From Amaranthus tricolor (taxonomy: Eukaryota; Streptophyta; Magnoliopsida; Caryophyllales; Amaranthaceae), in the NCBI RefSeq assembly GCF_026212465.1, contig NC_080059.1:16489486-16553485 (forward strand): a DNA stretch of 64,000 bases. The letters run 5' to 3'. Position 1 is the stretch's first letter. Each line of letters starts with the position of its first letter. The notes beneath the pieces are model-generated. The model saw only the letters and a program-made list of their open reading frames with translations. It had not been told where the DNA came from and did not search any database. Below, in pieces: positions 1-10,278 of this stretch. Position numbers and translations under genes: made by a program.

Positions 1-433
1 ACAAATAAGCATCAATACATTTCTCGTTACCACCAATTTTATTCCTTCGAAGGTAAGATCGAAGCTCTACAATTGATTCCTTCATCGAGGATAAAACATT
101 ATCTTTAATGAATGAACAAACATCCAATAAGTTGATAGATCCTTCTAGAATCTCTTCGACACCATTTCGATGTGTCTCGTTCAAGAGAGCTTGATGTATC
201 GAATGGCATTTAATAGAGTTGTCGATGCTTTCGTACAAATCGTTAATGTCACGCAATTTTCGACATACAAATGATGTCGAAGGAGTCGAAAATTCTTTAT
301 GTTTCAAGATAGTTATTAAGTTGGGCAACAAATCCTGGTGGAAGCTCAAGTGCAGAGAGTTTGATGTAGTGGGAAAACTGTTAGAACGAACATGTGATGA
401 TGTAGAGATCTTGGTCTTGGGTGTTTCTGCCAT
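1..433 (-). CDS. DUF241/BPS1-like protein, 5' part, runs off left edge
   Basis: An open minus-strand frame begins at an ATG at 431-433 and stays open for 144 codons to the window edge, so the C-terminal half is missing. The translation starts MAETPKTKIS, has a Ser/Thr-rich leader, then reads LRDINDLYESIDN, IHQALLNE, ILEGSINLLDVCSFIKD and ELRSYLRRNKIGG. This order (short N-terminal leader, 'LYESID', 'HQAL', 'EGS..LLDVC', 'LRRR') is typical of the plant DUF241 family, also called BPS1-like. These plant-specific, mostly alpha-helical proteins have no firmly known biochemical role and are often single-exon and clustered. A second member lies at 50952-51665 on the other strand, so the pair is probably a remnant of a local cluster now split by transposons. 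No break is seen in the visible part. The family call rests on motif order recalled from the family, not on a search. Confidence 0.85.
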   Translation of the reverse strand, partial: MAETPKTKISTSSHVRSNSFPTTSNSLHLSFHQDLLPNLITILKHKEFSTPSTSFVCRKLRDINDLYESIDNSIKCHSIHQALLNETHRNGVEEILEGSINLLDVCSFIKDNVLSSMKESIVELRSYLRRNKIGGNEKCIDAYL

Positions 434-516
434 TTTTTTTGTTTGTGTAATGTATTGAAGAAAGCTTTTTAGTATGGAATTGTATTGGTTGATAATGAAC
501 ATAGATTCATAATACA

Positions 517-526
517 ATTATATATA
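517..526 (-). promoter_or_regulatory. Candidate TATA box of the left DUF241-like gene
   Basis: Read on the minus strand this is TATATATAAT, about 85 bases upstream of the ATG at 433. That is a plausible distance for a plant core promoter with a short A-rich leader. The rest of 434-650 is AT-rich non-coding sequence. Confidence 0.4.
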
Positions 527-651
527 TTGAAGATTTGAAGGTAGAAGTTGAAAAACTTTGGATAGACTTGGTTAGTTGGTTTAATGGCCGCAGTTTCTTT
601 GTCTATCTATACTTGAAAGCATAGGAAACTAGGCTTACATTTATTATTATA

Positions 652-880
652 CTCCCTCCCTTCTTACGAGAATGCGTCTAATATTTTTCGGGTGAAATTT
701 AGTGGAAATGAGATTTGAGTTGGAAATTAAGACACAAATAAGTAGATGATAGAAATAAGTGGTTAATATGAGAAGTTATAAGTTTGTGATTGAGATTAAA
801 AGAAAGAGATTGAGACCATTATGAAAAAATAGAAATGATGCAAAATAAGTGAGACTAACTAAAATAAAAAGTAGTGCAAA
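652..880. mobile_element. Possible Stowaway-type MITE end
   Basis: The sequence CTCCCTCCCTTC follows a TA dinucleotide at 650-651, as in the terminal repeat of Stowaway/Tc1-mariner MITEs (CTCCCTCC..., TA target). A clean matching right terminus is not seen. A weak GGAGAGTA occurs near 1064, so the MITE may be interrupted by the CACTA-like segment at 881 or may be truncated. Confidence 0.3.
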
Positions 881-1070
881 CACTACAAAAAATAGTACCA
901 ATTGTAACATTTAAGGTATGAATATCATGACATTTGTCAAATATCACGAAAATAATTAGTAATATTAAACTAATACTTTAAGAATGGTGACATTTTGATG
1001 AAGTGTCAAAAATATTGTGTCACAATTAAACCTTTTATTTTATTGTGATATTAAGAATGAAAAGGAGAGT
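881..1070. mobile_element. CACTA-like terminus or small non-autonomous derivative
   Basis: CACTACAAAAAATAG at 881 matches the usual start of plant CACTA (En/Spm) transposons. It is followed by short inverted motifs built on TGACATTT, TGTCAAA and GTGTCA, like the subterminal repeats of such elements. No opposite TTGTAGTG end was found nearby. The stretch 1071-1829 holds only AT-rich sequence in which I see no gene. Confidence 0.3.
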
Positions 1071-1834
1071 ATTTAATTATTTTGATTACATAATAGGCTG
1101 TTTGAGAGGGTTAGGTGAAAATCAAATAAAGACTTTAACAAGAAAAAGTGATACTTACCTTTGTTGACCTTTTCAGTAATTAAAACATTATTAATCGAAT
1201 AAAATAGAAGAATGATAACCAAGTTGATTTAGAAGATATGTAAACGTAAAAGCTGAGTTTATCCGAATAGTTGAAAAGTTAATTAAATGGATGCAAAACC
1301 AAAATAGCTGCTAAACCAATGTGCATGTGTGGTAAGTGGTATAGTATTCACTACTAACTTCCAGGATTACAGCCATGAAATAATAACATATTATTGACAC
1401 TTGAAAATATTATATTTGCAAATAGCTTCATCCACTAAAGAAAATAATTAATATTTACATATGAAACATTAAATAAAATTTTAAGTACTTAAATCAATAT
1501 GAACCCACTTTCAAGAGGTATGTATATATACAAAGTCAAGTAAATCTGTCCTTAAGAAAATCATAAATGATCGACTCTTGACTTTAGAGTTTTTGACTTT
1601 TAGTTTTTAGTCTTTTCTTTTCCAAATGAAATAAAATAAAAAAAACTTAACATTACTGTATTACTTCTTCCCTAAAAAATATTACTTTATTTAACATTAA
1701 TTTAAAGGGAAATAATTTACCTTAATTAAATTGAATTTGTGTAAAAGTACAAAAAAAAATTTTTATTTAGCAACCAAAGAATCGACCAGGAGAAAAAGCA
1801 GTCAGATGGCTAAAACTAAGATCTTAATTATAAT

Positions 1835-2478
1835 TGTTTCGGTTATGAAACGAGGAAGTGGAAAACACTTGAAATATTGTAAGTGGAAGTGTTATCAGAA
1901 GCGGCGATTCGTGGAAGGAAGCGGTTTGAATTCCTGCAAAACAACAAGTTAGCCTTGTCCGGGGGTGATCTCCCGGGAAACCCCTCCGACGCTCAAGTTA
2001 GAACGTTGATATGAGATTATTGAGTAGATGACTATAAATTGAATGCAGGAAGATGTCGGGGTTGATATTGCTGGAATTTGGGTAGGCTAATGAAGTGGAG
2101 TAAGGATACTTAAGAGGATTATTTTCAGATGATCCCCCCCTCTCTGATGGTTGTCCCTATTTATAATGGTGAAGAAGGAAGTTACTTCAGAGAGGAGGTT
2201 GAAGATCATGGGAGTAGTGGGCAGTTGTCACCCATGGAAGAAGGATAACAAAACAATGAGGGAGAGTGGGAAGTTGGGTCAAACAGAAGGTTATTCCCTG
2301 GAGGGAGTTAGGGTTTGGTATGGGTCACTTGTTTATGGGCCAATTGAAGAGATGGGAGAATCCAGGAAAGGCCCATTGACTAAAAGTCAAGGTCAATCCA
2401 GAAGGCCAAAGGTCATTAAGGTAAAATGACATTAATAATTTAAATAAATAAATAAGTTAGGTAGGTAATACCATGACA
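1835..2478 (-). repeat. 3' LTR of the Retand-type element
   Basis: 644 bp, nearly identical to 27749-28392 and bounded by TG...CA. It lies downstream of the antisense ORF and the second tandem-repeat tract. The 92-codon open frame at 2151-2429 is an accident of LTR sequence, since it recurs in the other LTR. Confidence 0.93.
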
Positions 2479-2493
2479 TTTAGCCCCACGCAC
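2479..2493 (-). other. Polypurine tract of the Retand-type element
   Basis: Read on the minus strand this is GTGCGTGGGGCTAAA directly abutting the 3' LTR start TGTCATGG. This is the expected place for the plus-strand primer. The same motif precedes the 3' LTR of the second Tat element at 47771-47784. Confidence 0.6.
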
Positions 2494-2859
2494 GAAGAAT
2501 GATATGAGAAAGGCTACCCTGATGACTCGAAGTATCTTTCTTTGTGCGGAAACGGTGAGCGTCACTTGGCAGATTTTTAGGCGGAATCCGAAAATTAAAC
2601 TTACGAGCTTTAAATCGACAGTTCATATGCCGAATTCCGAGTTGTAACGAAGAAGTTATAGCCTTTCCAAAATAACCGCAGATGCTTCAAGAAAAATAAA
2701 TAATCGTCAGTCAAGCCGCGGCTTAAAACATGCCGCGGAATATCTCTGTCCATCTATATTATTTAGCAGCAGGAAATTAGATGCGGAGGTTGGATCTTGG
2801 TTCACGCTTTATTGATGCCGCGGAAGCCTCAATACTTAGAATATTTTGGAACAAGGTAG

Positions 2860-3660
2860 CCCCCAAGGGGGGTCCAACTTGTCGACCATACGGATTTTCA
2901 GGGACTTGGATATCTTTGAACGAGATCACCATCAAAGCGGGTCCGACTTATAGACCCCACGGACAAGATGCCGGTTTTGTCTGATCTATCTTTCTCTTTG
3001 TTGTCGTGCTATAAGCAGTGGAATCAAAGGAAGGTATAATACCGCGGCATGAATGAATTGACTCGCCAGTTAACTGAGTCAAATGTATTGAAGACGCGGC
3101 TTAATTTTATACTTACATTTTTATTCTTCAGAGGGACTTAAGGGAGTCCGACTTATCGATGTTGCGGGAAGACAAAAAGACTTGGAATCACTTTCTTCGT
3201 TCTAACACGCCCCCCTTTTTCTTCCAGGACGCAGAAAGATCACGTAAGTCCGTGCCTTGGATGATACGGAAAAATGGAAGAATTTCTCCCATACTTAGAA
3301 TTTTTACGTCATAACTGGGAGCACCTGGGGGTCCGACTTATCGATCATACGGACATCCCTTACACTTGTAATAATTTCCATTCTTCTTGATGTATAATTC
3401 AGAGTCCGACTTATCGACCCTACGGCTTCAAGAGAATTTTAATAACTTAGGGAATTTGTTGACATTTTCTCCCATCATGGGGGTCCGACTTATCGACTCC
3501 CCAGTCATAATCAAGATCTGATACTTAGAAAATTTTCCAATATTTCCCCTTCATTGAGGGTCCGACTAGTCGACTTCACGGACATAGATAAGGACACTTA
3601 GACAAATCTTTGATGTTGGCCCCCTCCTTGGGGGTCCGACTTATCGACTCCCTGGTTTAA
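2860..3660 (+). repeat. Irregular tandem repeat, Retand 3' tract A
   Basis: About eight copies of a core close to GGGTCCGACTTATCGA, near 2865, 2938, 3139, 3331, 3401, 3479, 3558 and 3631. Spacing is mostly 70-80 bp with larger gaps where copies have decayed. The spacers also share a 'tacttagaa' motif. A second tract with the same core and orientation lies at 17720-18260, on the far side of the antisense ORF. Confidence 0.75.
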
Positions 3661-3723
3661 GTTTGGGATTCCACTTTTCGTTCAAGGGGTTTTTAGGTTT
3701 GATGTTTGAGAATTTATTGCTGC

Positions 3724-3731
3724 AATAAATA
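3724..3731 (+). promoter_or_regulatory. Possible TATA-like element of the antisense ORF
   Basis: AATAAATA lies about 350 bases upstream of the antisense ORF start at 4080, followed by a pyrimidine-rich leader with repeated 'ttcttcaaa' units. The homologous gene in the second Tat element has a better TATAAATA at the comparable place (46210-46217). Confidence 0.3.
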
Positions 3732-4079
3732 GGGTGGTTGGAACAGTTCCCTCTCACCTAACCTTCATTAATTCCTTTAATTCTTTAAATCGCTGGAAAG
3801 AGAAAGTAGAGAGAAACGCTCTGACAACTTTCAGCCATTCTTCAAATTTCTGACAAATCTCTCGAAGATGTTCAAGGATTCTGACAGAACTTCATCAAAC
3901 TTCTGACAAATCTTCAAAATTTCTTCAAGGTATTCCAATCTTTCTTCAAATTCTTGAATTTCTTCAAATTATTCTTCAAACTGTTCTTCAGATTGTTCTT
4001 CGTGTTCTTGAATGTTTAAAGTTTTGAATTAATTTCATGAAATTAGCCCTTATCCTTCACAAGTTTCGCCTACTATTTT

Positions 4080-7000
4080 ATGACTATTGTTAATATGGAT
4101 GTCGCGGCTACTCATGAGATAATAGCTAACTTCGACATTAACTTGGCTAACCCGACGGAAATTCCTTTGGTAGCATGTAGACGCTTTAATAAAGAGGGGT
4201 TGCTAATGAATGATTCAGACGATAGTAGTTCAGTGAGAATCATCCCTCATTATGAACCAATAAAGGCCGGGGATGAGTCATCTGTGTCCCCTGTATACCC
4301 TCCGGAGATAATGGAAACTGCTCCTTGGGAAGTGAGCGTTGCTTTCTTCCCCAATTACTTGTCGTGAATAAATCCTGACCTAGAAGGGTTATTGTATGTA
4401 GATATGGAAAACATCGAAGGATCAGCCAAATCCTCTGGAAGGGAGAGCGCAACACCGGTTCCTCCTCCATTTTACATTCCAAGCGGCGGTCCCCTTAACT
4501 ACTTCATAGATTTACAAACAAAGAGAGACTTAGACAAGCGTCGGGAAGCCATCTCTCAAAAATGGGGTTTGAAAGATGACATCAATATTATTACCCCGGG
4601 GAATTATGACACCGTCAGGTTTCCTTCCCCACACTGTATAGCTGTATATTTTCCTTCGTTTGAGTTAGGAGTTAGGTTTCCTCTTCACCCATTTTTTAGG
4701 AAGGTGTTAGATTTTTTGAACGTCTCAGTGCCTGAGTTATATCCTAACGCATCGGGTTGTATGGTGGCTTTTTTAATCCTGTGCAAAGTTTTGGCCGTAC
4801 AACCAACACTTACTGCCTTTAGGTATATATTTAGAGCCCGCCTATGCAATTCCCAATCATACGGTTGTGGCTGGATAACTTTCACCCACCGTCGTGGACT
4901 GAAGATAGTTCACGACCTCCCTGACAACCAAAAGGGATATAGGACAAAGTTTGCCTACTTATACAATTCAGGAGGATGGAATATTAAGACCTCACTCGAC
5001 ATCAAACCCAACCTTTCGGGTTTTAATAATGGGATCCCGCAATGCTCTTTTAATGATGCGGTGATCATAGAGTACGCGAAGATGGACGTTCAATTGGGGA
5101 GGAAACCCATGAATGTCCAACTCAACTAGATACCGGGTCGTCCCGAGTTGGAGAATGAGAACCTCCTCTCAGCATTCGGCATCAGCTTGGCTATCGATCG
5201 GAGTAAGAGTCGTCGGATTTCTTCCTTCCCTTTTCTATGGTATGTTAACTTGTTTCTAACTCTTGATCTTTCAGGGATAGCCAAGGAAAACTTACGAGCA
5301 AAAAATCCAGAACTTATGAAGAAATTCAGTGTTATGAGATTTGTTCTAGGGGCCATCCAACGGCCCGCGGAAAAACCCCTACCTCTTCCTCCAAAGGTAT
5401 AAATTCATACATATTTTCCGAAATATGTGAGATTTCTTCGATTTCTTCTAACTTTTTCTCTTGTAGGACTCGGCAACGATGAAGAAGGGGCTGGATGAAG
5501 TGCCCAGCGAAGAGGAGGCTCTCCGTCTCCTCGAGGAGAGAAAGAGAGTCCATATTCCCGATGATTCTCAGAGGGTAATTCCCTCTAAGAAGAGGGAATC
5601 GAGGAAGAAGAGTGGGAAGGAGAGAAAAAGAAAAAGAGACTCTCCTTCCCACGGGGAGAGCGCGGCAAAAAGGGCCTCCCCGAATACCATACACACCGCC
5701 GTACCTCTACAAGCAAGGTCGGTAGAAGGGGAGGCGTCGATTCCCCCGGCCGAGGCTCCCATCTCCAATAAAGGCAAGGAGAAGGTCGAGGAATCGTCTG
5801 CGGCCCCAGAGCCGCGGATAGAGGAGGTGTATCGCCGTAGGGAGGTCTTACCCTTCCAGCACGATACCCTCTTCAATGAATTGGGTCATAAGAACATGAT
5901 CACCCGCTTTGATAGGGCGACATCCCATCTGATCAGCCGGAAGGACGTCGATCATCTAGAGTCCCTGCCTCTTATCGACATGGTTCGCCAACTTCAGGCC
6001 TCGGTGGCTGAGGTATGACATTATATTTTCCATACTCTGTTGAATAAGACGGCCGGATAATCTATTTACTTGATTCCTTTTTGGGCAGACATACTTGAGG
6101 TTATCGTTCGAATTGAACCTCAGCCGTCAGAGTGCTGCGGATAGAGAAACCCTGGCGGCAACTCACCTCTCATTGCAACGAGCAGGAGGAGGAGTTGAAG
6201 AGGCTGAGGGAGGATCTTGAGGAGCTGCCGGTCTTAGGAGAAAAGCTACCTAAGTGCGTCGAACTAAGAGAGCGCTTAGTTAGCACAGAACAATGGCGAG
6301 AGAAGTCCAGGAAGCAGGTGGAGGGGATCGTGGGTAATTTAGACGCGGCTTCAAACATGTCGGCCACCCTCGGCCACGAAATCGGGCACCTGATGGATAT
6401 TCATGCCAAGCTGGTTCGACAAAATCAGTCACTTCTGCGTCAGGTTTCGGATGATTCGGATAAATTCCAATCCTTGTTATCCGCGACGAGAATATACAAG
6501 CTTTGCTTGGGTAGGAAGTCGCGGATAACAAGGGATTGGTTGACCTCGGATGAGCCGGAGGCGTCGTGTTTCTTGGGGGCGCTGACCGCGGAGATGGTGG
6601 GCACCGGTACCATGATAAGTGACGAAAGATTCCGTCTGGCTGCCGTGGAGTTAGGCGTCGACTTCGATTCTCTCCTTCAGAAGGCAAATCAAAAAGGGGA
6701 CGAAGCTTTGGCTAACCTAGCTCCGAGTTTGGAGCGGGAGTCAGCGGTGCTGGTGGACCCCCATTGGGAAGTGGAGGAGGCGAGTGAGTGGTCGGAGAGA
6801 GTGGACCTTGCGGCTGAAAAGGAGGCATTATGCCTTGATTTGGACAAACTCTCTCTCTCTCTCCTCCCTCGGCCTTGGACGTCCCCGAGAACTTGACGCT
6901 CTCTAAGCTGGAGAGTTTGTGTCTAGATTTGTCCAACCTGCTGATTGACGAGGGCAAAAACCTCCAAGGCTTATCTAGGGAATTATCCGAGATTGGAGTG

Positions 7001-7126
7001 GAGCCGTTCGATATTGAAGAATTTATAAGCTTCACTCCGAGCCTTGGCGAGGGAGTAGCCGGGTCCCCTCAACCATCACCTCAAGATCCGGAGGGAGATG
7101 TAGACGCCTTCTTGGATGATATCTGA
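4080..7126 (+). pseudogene. Antisense ORF (aORF) of Retand/Tat element, PF04195-like plus coiled coil
   Basis: Lies opposite to gag-pol, as in Tat/Retand elements. It looks spliced: exons 4080-5202, 5275-5396, 5467-6012 and 6089-7126, with GT-AG introns of 72, 70 and 76 bp that keep frame (donors GTAAGA, GTATAA, GTATGA; acceptors TTTCAG, TTGTAG, GGGCAG). Exon 1 contains PSGGPLNYFI and then RFPLHPFFRKVLDFLNVS and ELYPNASGCMVAFLILC, the pattern of the 'putative gypsy type transposon' domain (PF04195). The later exons are basic or Glu/Lys-rich (KKRESRKKSG) and then a long coiled coil ending in an acidic tail (DAFLDDI). Breaks: stops at 4365-4367 (TGA) and 5127-5129 (TAG), a one-base insertion near 6183, and a frame change in the CT microsatellite near 6855. 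Function is unknown in the family. It is independent of gag-pol and was probably expressed from its own promoter. Confidence 0.75.
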
Positions 7127-7202
7127 TTTTATAATGTAAACTTGACATTTGTAATCAACTTTTATAATTTTTTTAAATAGAATCATATTTTTGTGCCGAT
7201 TT

Positions 7203-7207
7203 ATTCG
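7203..7207. repeat. Target site duplication ATTCG (left) of the Sirevirus
   Basis: ATTCG directly precedes the LTR start TGTTGGCTC at 7208 and recurs at 17590-17594 directly after the right LTR. This marks the insertion point in the Retand-type element just beyond its antisense ORF. Confidence 0.93.
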
Positions 7208-8388
7208 TGTTGGCTCTTAAGGTTTTGATGATGACTTCACTTTTAAAGTAAACAAATATATTTTAGAGATTGTTTTGTAGGTATATATCCGATTTTGTTG
7301 AAGTCGTTGATGAAGCCTAGGACTTGATTCGTGGAGGTTGTACATGTTTTAAAATTCCAAGAAGTTAGATAAGTGTTATAATGTTGAAAGTAGATGTACA
7401 GTCTACTGTTCCCAAAATGAACAATCTAACAGAAGTTGAAGCTGGAGACAGTACGCTGTTCCTACGTAGCAGGTCTGGTGAAAATCATCGACTGGAAAAT
7501 TGCAGTTATTTTATTATTCTGTTTTTAGTTGATGTAAACGGTTAAAACTTAAATTAGTTGCTTAAATTAATTAGTAAGTTAATTGGCTAAACTATTTTTA
7601 GATTATCTAAAAATAGCCTAAAGACTTATTCTTTTTTTAGATGAGATCTCCTATTATTTAGGATCTTATGTTTTTAATTCCTATGCTATTTTTAGCATGA
7701 GGAACCGTTATCCTCTTTGATCAAAGAACAACCGGACATTTATTTCTTGGCAATTCCACTATCTTTTTCTTTTGAGAACGTAGAGAATAGTGGGAGGTGT
7801 GTCTAAGGTAACTGCTAGGTTTTCCCACTATAAATAGGAGGAAATTTGCTCAAACCGTGGGGATCCAAGTGTGTCCATTAAAGGGAGATCATTTAAGAAA
7901 AATATTTTCTGTTTTTAAATGCCAATTAATTTATTATATTTTTCTTAAGTAATTATTTTAATTTTTATCCTCTTGAGAATTGCCCTTGTAAGGGTTATTG
8001 AGTGATTTGTTGTAATTAGACTTATGAGAAGTGTAAGGGAATAGAGAAGAGAAGCGTAAGAAGAGAAAGAGAATGAGAAAGTAGAGAAAGAGAATTAGGC
8101 CTAGAGTAGAGAAGCTTCAAGTGAAGCAAACTGTTTTATGTAATTGTATTTGATTGCCTAAAACAAAGTGAGCATTTTGAAATCCCAGGGGGTCGTGGTT
8201 TTCCTTCTTATTAGGCCAAGAAGGTTTCCACGTAAAATCTTTGTCTCCTTTTATCTTTTGCATTTCAAGTTTAAGCTTTATTTTGTTTGTTAAAATTCCG
8301 CAAATTAGAGTAAAAACGTAGTGAAGCTTGATACACAACAATTCACCCCCCCTCTTGTTGCATTCGACCATCTCTCTGTATTTCAACA
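7208..8388 (+). repeat. 5' LTR of the Sirevirus
   Basis: 1181 bp, starts TGTTGGCTCTTAAGG and ends TTTCAACA. It has the same length as the right LTR with scattered substitutions. It contains a TATA-like 'actataaatagg' near 7826, a likely promoter. Confidence 0.93.
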
Positions 8389-8390
8389 AT

Positions 8391-8404
8391 TGGTATTAGA
8401 GCCA
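8391..8404 (+). other. Primer binding site, initiator Met tRNA
   Basis: TGGTATTAGAGCCA lies two bases after the 5' LTR. It differs by one base from the usual complement of the plant initiator tRNA-Met 3' end (TGGTATCAGAGC), the standard Copia primer site. Confidence 0.85.
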
Positions 8405-8466
8405 TGTTCCTCATTTAATCAGGAAATCCTGAGAGCAGTATCCTGTTCCCTGGCAAAATATTGAAG

Positions 8467-10272
8467 ATGAACGAACGCATGGAAGAAGGGTACTCTACGT
8501 AAAGGCCACCCATGTTCGATGGGAAATTCTATACCCACTGGGAAAATAGGATGGAAATTTTCATAAAGGCCGAAAATTACCAAGTATGGAGAGTAATTGA
8601 AATAGGAGACTTTGAAGTGACGACCATCAACTCCAATAATGAATCAATTCCAAAACCAATCACTGAGTATGAAAAGGAAGACTTTCAAAAGATGGAGATG
8701 AACGCTCTTGCGATCAAGCTACTTCACTGTGGTCTCGAGCCAAATGAACATATACGTATCATGGGTTGTAAAACGGCAAAGCAGATTTGAGACCTGCTGG
8801 AAGTTACCCATGAAGGCACCAGTGAAGTGAAGCGCTCCAAGATTGATCTACTGATGTCCAGATATGAAAGGTTCGTCATGGAACCTAGGGAGAACATTCA
8901 AGAGATGTTCACCAGGTTCACAAATATCACGAACGAATTAGTCTCTCTTGGTAAGATCATTCCCGTTGATGAACAAGTCAGGAAAATATTGAGAAGTCTT
9001 CCACAAAATGAGCGCTGGAGAGCTAAGGTCACAGCCATCCAGGAGTCCAAAGATTTCACCAAGTTCAATTTGGAAGAGCTGGCTGGTTCACTCATGACAC
9101 ACGAACTGCATTTGGGAACAGCGGACAGTTCCCGAAACAAAGGACTGGCTCTAGCAGCTGATGATAGTGAAGAATCAGAAGCTAGTGAAGAGGAAGCTGC
9201 TATGTTGGCACGTAAATTCAAAAAATTCTTCAGGAACAGCAGATATAGAAACCAAAGAAATAATAAGGAAAGAGGAACTGCTAACATGAAGACAAATTTT
9301 GAATGCCACAAATGTGGAAGTACTGATCACTTCATCAAGGATTGCCCTCTATGGAAGAATGAGAAGGGCAAAGGGAAGACAAGGGAAGCTGGAAGAATGC
9401 CAAAAAAGGGAAACTTCAGAACAGATTTTCGTAAAGCAATGATCGCAGCTTGGGGTGACACTGAAAGCGAAGCTGAAACTGAAGTTCCAGTAGAGGAAGA
9501 AACTGCAAATCTGTGTCTCATGGCATCTCATGAAGAGACTAAGGAAAGAGAGGTAATGTCTTCTAGTTCTTCTCCTAAACATCTATTCAGTTTAAGTAAG
9601 GATAAATTAATTAAGTTATTTTTGGAAACACAAGAGAAGTTGGAAGAAAAAATAGCTAAGTGTCTCCAAATTGATAAAGACCTTAAGTTAAGTAAAGATC
9701 ACATCTCATACTTAAATACTTTTAGGATCGATGTGCAAAGTAGATTTTTTTATTTGTTAGATAAGAATATCATTTTAAAAGAGCAATTGGAGAAAATAAA
9801 GCTGGAATTCATCATTCTTAACATTGAAAAGAATCAAAACAAATTGCTAGAATTAAAATGGGATGAAAATGATATATCCACTCATGTGTTTAGCACAGAA
9901 TTTCAAGAAATGAAATTAAAATTAGAATCATGTAAAAGAGAAAATAAGTATCTAAAAGATCAACTTAATTTAAAAGGAAAAGGGAAAATCAATGAAGTTC
10001 CCAAATGGATTCTAAATGCTAAACCAAAGAGTAAAGAAGGTCCAGGTTATGTTAAAAATGATAAAAAGAAAAAGGTCTATGTTGATCTCCCTAGTAATAC
10101 AATCTGTTCCTTTTGTGGTAAAATTGGACACCTAAAATATCATTGTATAAAAAGGGAACAGCACCACATAGCAAATAAAATTCATGTCGAACAGTTATGG
10201 ATCAAGAAATATGATTCATGTATAATCGACAAGGAACCCAAGGATAACTGGGTTCCTAAACCTAACTCTTAA
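8467..10272 (+). pseudogene. Sirevirus gag, broken by in-frame stops
   Basis: Starts at ATG 8467. The frame has a TAA at 8500-8502 (probably from CAA) and a TGA at 8788-8790 (probably from TGG), and otherwise stays open to the TAA at 10270-10272. The capsid region begins PPMFDGKFYTHWENRM and continues through YERFVMEPRENIQEMFTRF, the UBN2/gag-polypeptide pattern of Copia elements. Two CCHC zinc knuckles follow: CHKCGSTDHFIKDC (near 9303) and CSFCGKIGHLKYHC (near 10109), separated by a long Lys/Glu-rich, probably coiled-coil region. Two knuckles and a long gag are typical of Sireviruses. The product would pack element RNA into virus-like particles. The stop at 10270 lies between gag and protease in one continuous frame, so it may be a mutation or a natural gag/pol boundary. 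Confidence 0.88.
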
Positions 10273-10278
10273 TTTGCT

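Noticed and set aside
2151..2429. 92-codon open frame, repeated at 28065-28343
   Set aside because: Both copies are the same LTR sequence; no coding signal.
5240..5274. A 35-base GT-AG intron in the antisense ORF
   Set aside because: Too short for a plant intron; the donor at 5203 gives 72 bp and keeps the frame.
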